A DNA stretch of 64,000 nt from the NCBI GenBank assembly GCA_031409875.1, contig JANNYB010000215.1, positions 1-64,000 on the forward strand. The letters are read 5' to 3'. Positions 58,996-64,000 of this stretch are shown piece after piece. The notes below the pieces were generated by a model that was not told the origin of the DNA, searched no databases, and was given only the letters and a program-made list of their open reading frames with translations. A program made the translations under genes and the position numbers. The DNA comes from CALMEH01 sp031409875. Lineage in GTDB: Bacteria > Acidobacteriota > Blastocatellia > Pyrinomonadales > Pyrinomonadaceae. Each line of letters opens with the position of its first letter. Positions within the stretch are counted from its first letter, which is position 1.

Positions 58996-61110
58996 ATGAA
59001 AATTATAAAAATTTTAAGTTTAATTTGTTTTTTGACAATCGGTATTTTGGCGCAACAGCCAACGCCGACCGCAACGCCGACAATTCGGGAAGAAGTTACG
59101 GTAAATATTTCGGCTGACACAAATCAGACGATTGACGAAGTTTCCAAAACTGTCAACATCATTGACGCGCAAGAAATGCGCGACCGTGCAGATTTTTCGC
59201 TGGTTGACGCTTTGCGGACGATTCCGGGTTTTCGGGTTCAGCAACTCGGCGGATTCGGACGGCTGGCGAGTGTGAAAACTCGCGGTTTGCGGAATCAAGA
59301 CACGGCGATTTTGATTGACGGCGTGCGGTTTCGAGATGCTTCGGCGATTACGGGCGATGCTTCGCCGTTTTTGTCGGATTTTACGTTGACGAGCGTTTCG
59401 CGCATTGAGGTTTTACGCGGTTCGGGTTCGTCGCTTTACGGCACAAATGCGATTGGCGGCACGATTGATTTTCAAACACCGAAGCCAAACAACGGTTGGC
59501 ACGGAAATCTTTCGGGCGCGTTTGGTGGTTTGGGTTTAGGGCGTTTTCGCGGAAATACTTCTTACGGCACGGAAAAATTCGGCTTTAATCTCGGCGTTTC
59601 GCGCACGGTTTATACGAAAGGAATTGACGGACAGGACAACGCGAATAATACGAATTTTCAATCGCGCATCGAATACAATCCGTTTGCAAAAACGAATATT
59701 TCAGCGAGATTTTTTGTGTCGAATGCGTATGTTCGACTTAATTCAAGCCCAGACACATTCGGCACTTTGCCCGCGAATAATGCAGCTATTTTGAATGCAA
59801 ATCAGGGCGTAAATTTTGTTTTTGACGCGAATGACGCGGACAATTCGCAAAAATCTAAGTTCTTTAACGGACAAATTGTTTTGACGCAAATTATCAATAA
59901 AAATTTGACGTTTCAAGGTTTTTATTCGGGCTTGAAAACTTCGCGCAAAAACGAAAACGGTGTTTTGGGCGCAGGTTTTCAATCAGCTTCGACTTCGATT
60001 TTCGATGGCACGATTCAAACTGCGAACGGAAAATTTAATTGGACTGCCGGAAAATATAATCAGGTAACTTTCGGCTACGAATTTGAAGCCGAAAAATACG
60101 GCAACGACGGTTTTACGCCAACGGGCGCAGGGAATTTTTTCACTCGCGTTAAGCAATCGAGCAACACGATTTTCGCGCAAGATTTGGTTAGTTTGATGAA
60201 TGGCAAATTGCAAATTGCAGGCGGTTTTCGCGCTCAATTTTTCAATCTCAAACTTCCGACTTTCAGCGCAAACAACGCGCCTTACGCGAATTTGACTTTG
60301 GAAAATCCGCCGAATGCTTTCACGTTTGACGGCGCGGTTTCCTACTTTTTCGACAAATCGGGAACAAAAATCCGCGCTCACGTCGGCAACGGTTATCGTG
60401 TGCCTTCGCTTTATGAAAGATTCGGGACGTTTTACAGTTCGTTTTCGACGAGTTTTATTGCGCTCGGCGATCCGAATTTGAAGCCGGAAAAAACAATCGC
60501 TTTTGATTTCGGAGTGGAACAAAATCTGTTCAAAAATCGTGCGCGTTTGTCGGCGGTTTATTTTTACACACAGCTTGATGAAACCGTCGGATACGGAAAT
60601 GTCGTCCCGAATATCGGCACGACGACGCGACCTTTTGGCGGATATTTGAACACGAAAGGCGGAGTTTCACGCGGCGGCGAATTTAGCGCAAACGTGAAAG
60701 CGACAAGTTCGACAGACATTTTCGCGTCTTACACTTTCACGAACAGCGACCAACGCACGCCGCAAGTTTCGGGCAATCGAAACATCGCAACGCTCGGCAT
60801 TCCCGAACATCAATTTACGTTTGTCGCCACACAGAGAATCAAAGATTTTTGGGTGAATTTCGATTTTGTCGGAACGAGTTCGTATCTCGCGCCGATTTTC
60901 TCGAATTCGGTTTTTCGCACTTACGTCTATCGTTTCGACGGCAATCGCCGTGCTGATTTGACGGCAGGTTATACATTTAAAATGCGAAAAGAAACTCTGA
61001 ATTTGCGTGTGTTCGGAACAATCGAAAACCTTTTTGATTACGAATATTTTGAAAACGGTTTCCGCACCGTCGGCAGAAATGCTCGAATCGGTTTGGCTTT
61101 CGGGTTTTAA
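58996..61110 (+). CDS. btuB: TonB-dependent cobalamin receptor (BtuB-like)
   Basis: About 704 aa from ATG 58996 (AAGGAGA upstream). Signal peptide about 1-20, then the plug domain (VVDALRTIPGFRVQQLGG near 62-81, RGSGSSLYGTNAIGGTIDF near 140), then a beta-barrel with C-terminal RIGLAFGF ending in Phe. It carries the outer-membrane receptor role. Cobalamin specificity is inferred from the riboswitch directly upstream and the btuFCD genes. It needs TonB, which is not in this window. Confidence 0.9.
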   Translation: MKIIKILSLICFLTIGILAQQPTPTATPTIREEVTVNISADTNQTIDEVSKTVNIIDAQEMRDRADFSLVDALRTIPGFRVQQLGGFGRLASVKTRGLRNQDTAILIDGVRFRDASAITGDASPFLSDFTLTSVSRIEVLRGSGSSLYGTNAIGGTIDFQTPKPNNGWHGNLSGAFGGLGLGRFRGNTSYGTEKFGFNLGVSRTVYTKGIDGQDNANNTNFQSRIEYNPFAKTNISARFFVSNAYVRLNSSPDTFGTLPANNAAILNANQGVNFVFDANDADNSQKSKFFNGQIVLTQIINKNLTFQGFYSGLKTSRKNENGVLGAGFQSASTSIFDGTIQTANGKFNWTAGKYNQVTFGYEFEAEKYGNDGFTPTGAGNFFTRVKQSSNTIFAQDLVSLMNGKLQIAGGFRAQFFNLKLPTFSANNAPYANLTLENPPNAFTFDGAVSYFFDKSGTKIRAHVGNGYRVPSLYERFGTFYSSFSTSFIALGDPNLKPEKTIAFDFGVEQNLFKNRARLSAVYFYTQLDETVGYGNVVPNIGTTTRPFGGYLNTKGGVSRGGEFSANVKATSSTDIFASYTFTNSDQRTPQVSGNRNIATLGIPEHQFTFVATQRIKDFWVNFDFVGTSSYLAPIFSNSVFRTYVYRFDGNRRADLTAGYTFKMRKETLNLRVFGTIENLFDYEYFENGFRTVGRNARIGLAFGF

Positions 61111-61117
61111 GAATAAA

Positions 61118-61194
61118 TCAACCGCGAAAGATGCGAAAATGCGCGAAAAATAAATAAATAATTTTTCGCGCATTTTCGCATCTTTCGCGGTTGA
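61118..61194. terminator. Perfect 34-bp inverted repeat
   Basis: Arms 61118-61151 and 61161-61194 are perfect, with a 9-base loop. The arm repeats GCGAAA words. It separates btuB from the gene at 61255. Confidence 0.85.
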
Positions 61195-61254
61195 TTTTTA
61201 TTTGACAATTATCGTTCAAAAAGCCGAAAATAAAAATGAAAGAGGTGCAATAAA

Positions 61255-61728
61255 ATGAACAAAAGATTGCTGTTTATCTTGTTTTTGGCTTTTACAGTTT
61301 CGGCATTCGCGCAAACGAAAACTATTACGAACGCCGATTTGGAAAAATTTCGTCAAAAGCGTCTGCAAGCCGAACGCGAATACGCCGAAAATTACGAACG
61401 TCTCGGACTTCCTTCGCCGGCGCAACTTCAAAAACAAAACGAACAAGATCAACGCGAATTTTCGGAACTCGCGGCGCGTCTCCAACGCGAAAAAATCGAA
61501 CGCGAAGCCGCCAAACCTCAGCAGATTTACTTAATCCAAAACGTAACCGTCAACAACCGCCGCACGGTTCGCCCGCTCTATTACAATTATTCTCCCTACG
61601 GTTTCTATTATTTCCGCCGCCAAAATTTGTCGAATCAAGGCACGAAAAGCATCATAATTCGACAACCGCAACCGATTCGACAACCGATATTCGTGCAAAC
61701 AAACCCGAATATCCGGCGCACTCAATAA
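61255..61728 (+). CDS. Exported Gln/Arg-rich protein of unknown function
   Basis: A 157-aa protein with a signal peptide (about 1-19, ending AFAQ). The first half is a charged helix (LEKFRQKRLQAEREYAENYE). The second half has Tyr/Phe-rich (YNYSPYGFYYFRRQN) and Arg/Pro/Gln-rich segments. No known domain. Periplasmic or surface. Confidence 0.7.
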   Translation: MNKRLLFILFLAFTVSAFAQTKTITNADLEKFRQKRLQAEREYAENYERLGLPSPAQLQKQNEQDQREFSELAARLQREKIEREAAKPQQIYLIQNVTVNNRRTVRPLYYNYSPYGFYYFRRQNLSNQGTKSIIIRQPQPIRQPIFVQTNPNIRRTQ

Positions 61729-61807
61729 ATAGCGAAGAAAATTTTGAATTTCAGCAAACGCGGATTATGATTAAAACATAGTTCGCGTTTTTTTATTTGA
61801 ATACATT

Positions 61808-63277
61808 ATGAAAGAAGGTTGGGAAGTTATTATCGGAATGGAAATCCACGCGCAATTGGCGACGGAGACGAAGATTTTTTGCGGTTGTGCGACGGGTTTT
61901 GGAGATGAACCGAATACGAATGTTTGTCCGGTTTGTTTGGGTTTGCCGGGCGCGTTGCCGGTTTTGAATGAGAAGGTTGTCGAGTTTGGCGCGAAAGCCG
62001 CGCTTGCGCTTGGGCTGAATATCAATGAAACATCTGTGTTTTCACGGAAGAATTATTTTTATCCCGATTTGCCGAAAGGTTATCAGATTTCGCAGTATGA
62101 CAAGCCGTTTTCGTCGGATGGAAATTTGACGATTATGACGGCGGAACGTGATGAATCGGGACGCGCAACGGATTGGAAGCCGATGACAATTCGCATCGAG
62201 CGAATGCACCTCGAAGAAGACGCGGGCAAAAATGTTCACGAAGGTTTGCCCGAAACCGACAAATATTCTTACGTTGATTTGAATCGTGCGGGAACGCCGC
62301 TCGGCGAGATTGTTACTGCGCCGGATTTTCGTTCGTCGTGGCAAGCATACGATTATGTCAATCACGTTCGCCGCGTTTTGCAATGGGTTGGCGCAAGCGA
62401 TGCCGATATGGAAAAGGGAAATTTGCGTTGCGAAGCGAATGTTTCCGTGCGGAAAATCGGGCAGGAAAATTTTAACAACAAAGTCGAATTGAAGAATTTG
62501 AATTCCGTGCGGTTTATGCAAAAAGCGATTGAATTTGAAATCGAACGGCAAATCGAAGCGCACGAAACGGGCGAAATCGTCAATCAAGAAACACGGCTTT
62601 GGGACGAAAAAAATAATCAAACGCGAGTTATGAGAAGCAAAGAAGACGCGCACGATTATCGTTATTTTCCCGAACCGGATTTGCAACCGTTGAAAGTTTC
62701 GGCGGAATTTATCAGAAAAGCAAAAGCGGAAATGCCGGAATTGCCCGACGCAATGCGCGATAGATTTATGGCGAATTACGAACTTTCGTTTAATGACGCT
62801 TCGCAACTTGTTTTGGACAAAGATTTGGCAGAATTTTATGAAACGACTGCAAAAGCGTCAGGAAATCCGCGCACCGCAGGAAACTTTATTTTGTCGGAAT
62901 TAACACGCGAACTTAATAATTCAAATATTGAAATAAAAGATTCACCGGTTTCAGCGGAAAATTTGGCGGAATTGATTAAAACTTTAGACGCAGGAAAAAT
63001 CAATAACAATCAAGCGAAAGAAGTTTTAGTCGAAATGTTTTCGAGCGGAAAAGACGCGCCAACGGTCATCAGCGAAAAAGGGTTTGAGCAAGTTTCAGAC
63101 GTTTCGGCAATCGAAAAAATTGTTGACGAAATCATCAAAAACAACGAAAATCAAGTAAATGCGTATCGCGGCGGCAACGAAAAACTTTTCGGCTTTTTTG
63201 TCGGACAAACAATGAAAGCCTCATACGGCAAAGCGAATCCGAAAATTGTTAATGATATTTTAAAAAATAAACTTTAG
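61808..63277 (+). CDS. gatB: Aspartyl/glutamyl-tRNA amidotransferase subunit B
   Basis: A 489-aa subunit of GatCAB, which amidates mischarged Glu-tRNA(Gln) or Asp-tRNA(Asn). N-terminal WEVIIGMEIHAQLATETKIF and NVCPVCLGLPGALPVLN (residues about 3-60) and KNYFYPDLPKGYQISQYD near 80-97 are family hallmarks. The C-terminal YqeY-like domain is near 330-489, ending GQTMKASYGKANPKIVNDIL. Full length. The ATG at 61808 matches the conserved start. Confidence 0.98.
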   Translation: MKEGWEVIIGMEIHAQLATETKIFCGCATGFGDEPNTNVCPVCLGLPGALPVLNEKVVEFGAKAALALGLNINETSVFSRKNYFYPDLPKGYQISQYDKPFSSDGNLTIMTAERDESGRATDWKPMTIRIERMHLEEDAGKNVHEGLPETDKYSYVDLNRAGTPLGEIVTAPDFRSSWQAYDYVNHVRRVLQWVGASDADMEKGNLRCEANVSVRKIGQENFNNKVELKNLNSVRFMQKAIEFEIERQIEAHETGEIVNQETRLWDEKNNQTRVMRSKEDAHDYRYFPEPDLQPLKVSAEFIRKAKAEMPELPDAMRDRFMANYELSFNDASQLVLDKDLAEFYETTAKASGNPRTAGNFILSELTRELNNSNIEIKDSPVSAENLAELIKTLDAGKINNNQAKEVLVEMFSSGKDAPTVISEKGFEQVSDVSAIEKIVDEIIKNNENQVNAYRGGNEKLFGFFVGQTMKASYGKANPKIVNDILKNKL

Positions 63278-63288
63278 GCGGTAAGACT

Positions 63289-64000
63289 ATGAAAAAATTG
63301 GCGTGGTTGGCGATTGTATTGGGCGGCGGTTTTGTTTTTGCAAACGGGCAAGTTCCGGGTGCCACACCGATTTCAAATCCTGATACGACGCAGGAAATTC
63401 GTCAAAGAGTGTTGCGTGAACAGGATAAAGATCGCCGTTTCGATACGCTGAAAAACGGTGGGCGCAGAAGTGTGCCGCAAGGTTTGAGGCGCGAGATTTT
63501 TTTTGAAAGAATCGTTCCGCTTTACCGCAAACCGACTAAGGAAGAATTGAAAACCATTGCGCCAAACGCCGAAGATGTCAGCAAATATGCCGATTTTTTG
63601 AAGAATGAAAACGCCGGAATTACGAAATTAGCAGTAGATTTCGGATGCGCCGATAATCCGATTGTCGTAGTGGCAACGCCGGATTGTTTGCTTTACACGA
63701 TGCCCGGCGCAGGTTCTTCTTATTCGTTTCGTATCAATAATTATCGCATTCGGCGGCTGGCTGATTTAACTTTTACGAATAACAGTTTTCAAACGACAGG
63801 CATTTTGACGCACGGAATTTTGATAAATCTCGGCGATATTTCGCTCGAACAAATTTCATTGCAAACAAAAGGCGTTAAATTCTTACTTGATTTTCCGCCG
63901 ACCGCCGAATACGAACAAGCCGTCGAAACCGAACGCCGTTTGGTTGCGGGAATCGAACAAGACGGTTTTGTTTATAAAAGCGGTTTGGCGGCGGAAGAAA
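63289..64000 (+). CDS. Exported protein, truncated at window edge
   Basis: The frame starts at ATG 63289 (11 bases after gatB) and stays open to the end of the window, giving at least 237 codons. Signal peptide about 1-23 (MKKLAWLAIVLGGGFVFANG). The mature part has Arg/Glu-rich helices (TQEIRQRVLREQDKDRRFD, LYRKPTKEELKTIAPN) then strands. Two Cys near residues 127 and 137. No family recognised. The close spacing to gatB suggests co-transcription. Confidence 0.75.
   Translation, partial: MKKLAWLAIVLGGGFVFANGQVPGATPISNPDTTQEIRQRVLREQDKDRRFDTLKNGGRRSVPQGLRREIFFERIVPLYRKPTKEELKTIAPNAEDVSKYADFLKNENAGITKLAVDFGCADNPIVVVATPDCLLYTMPGAGSSYSFRINNYRIRRLADLTFTNNSFQTTGILTHGILINLGDISLEQISLQTKGVKFLLDFPPTAEYEQAVETERRLVAGIEQDGFVYKSGLAAEE

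Overview
The window is chromosomal DNA from a moderately AT-rich, diderm, heterotrophic bacterium. The most likely source is an acidobacterium of the Blastocatellia type. Three things point there: two tandem genes of the VWFA-related acidobacterial family (49818-52245), several two-residue-periodic secreted proteins with Asn/Thr-rich tails, and a TPR-CHAT operon led by a small sigma-like regulator. This placement is inference from protein families only; no 16S rRNA gene or ribosomal protein cluster is present. Core genes are pgk, tpiA, secG, gpmI, uvrC, tsaC, glgC, gatB, an MlaDEF lipid transporter and a cobalamin-uptake locus.

Layout. 1-5460: small hypothetical genes, a ChaN-like protein, a large S9 peptidase and two related BLIP/BamE-like exported proteins. 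5587-11802: glycolysis and Sec genes (pgk, tpiA, secG) interrupted by an accessory patch (YfbU + PIN pair, two small unknown genes), ending with an HNH endonuclease beside tRNA-Leu(GAG). 12004-15119: mlaE-mlaF-mlaD on the minus strand. 15263-21005: a winged-helix/TPR regulator divergent from a giant delta-60-repeat secreted protein. 21079-23022: ECF sigma, zinc-finger anti-sigma and Spy-like protein. 23215-34231: the most interesting block, with a sigma-like gene, an anti-sigma-like membrane protein, a 1651-aa exported TPR-CHAT protein, then an L,D-transpeptidase-like protein, a coiled-coil exported protein, a lambda-endolysin-like murein enzyme and an FHA protein. 34250-34812: a decayed IS1182-type transposase abutting a near-identical copy of the 5' end of the ECF sigma gene. 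34883-40053: DacB, a TOPRIM-like/AAA-ATPase pair, gpmI and an acetyltransferase. 40324-42408: toxin-antitoxin modules, one frameshifted. 42448-55406: uvrC, tsaC, a GT39 glycosyltransferase, an oxidoreductase, a serine hydrolase, VWA proteins, a secreted nuclease and glgC. 55600-61110: two cobalamin riboswitches controlling btuF-btuC-btuD and a BtuB-like receptor. 61255-64000: an exported protein, gatB and a truncated exported protein.

Main discoveries. (1) A promoter-like module, GTCAT-N15-GA(A/C)AC, with exactly the same 15-base spacing, precedes four transcription units around the TPR-CHAT gene: the small beta-sandwich gene at 23215, the anti-sigma/TPR-CHAT operon, the L,D-transpeptidase-like gene and the coiled-coil/endolysin unit. 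This suggests one regulon that joins an exported CHAT protease-like protein to cell-wall enzymes. (2) Gene borders are filled with long near-perfect hairpins whose arms are tandem short words, most often 7 nt long. The same heptamer repeats have entered coding linkers, and both cobalamin riboswitches carry them at the same peripheral stem. (3) There are candidate defence or toxin modules: AAA ATPase + TOPRIM-like protein, YfbU + PIN toxin, VapBC, and a broken MazF-like pair.

All readings come from inspection. No database search, folding or alignment program was run; residue positions are approximate unless given as nucleotide coordinates.
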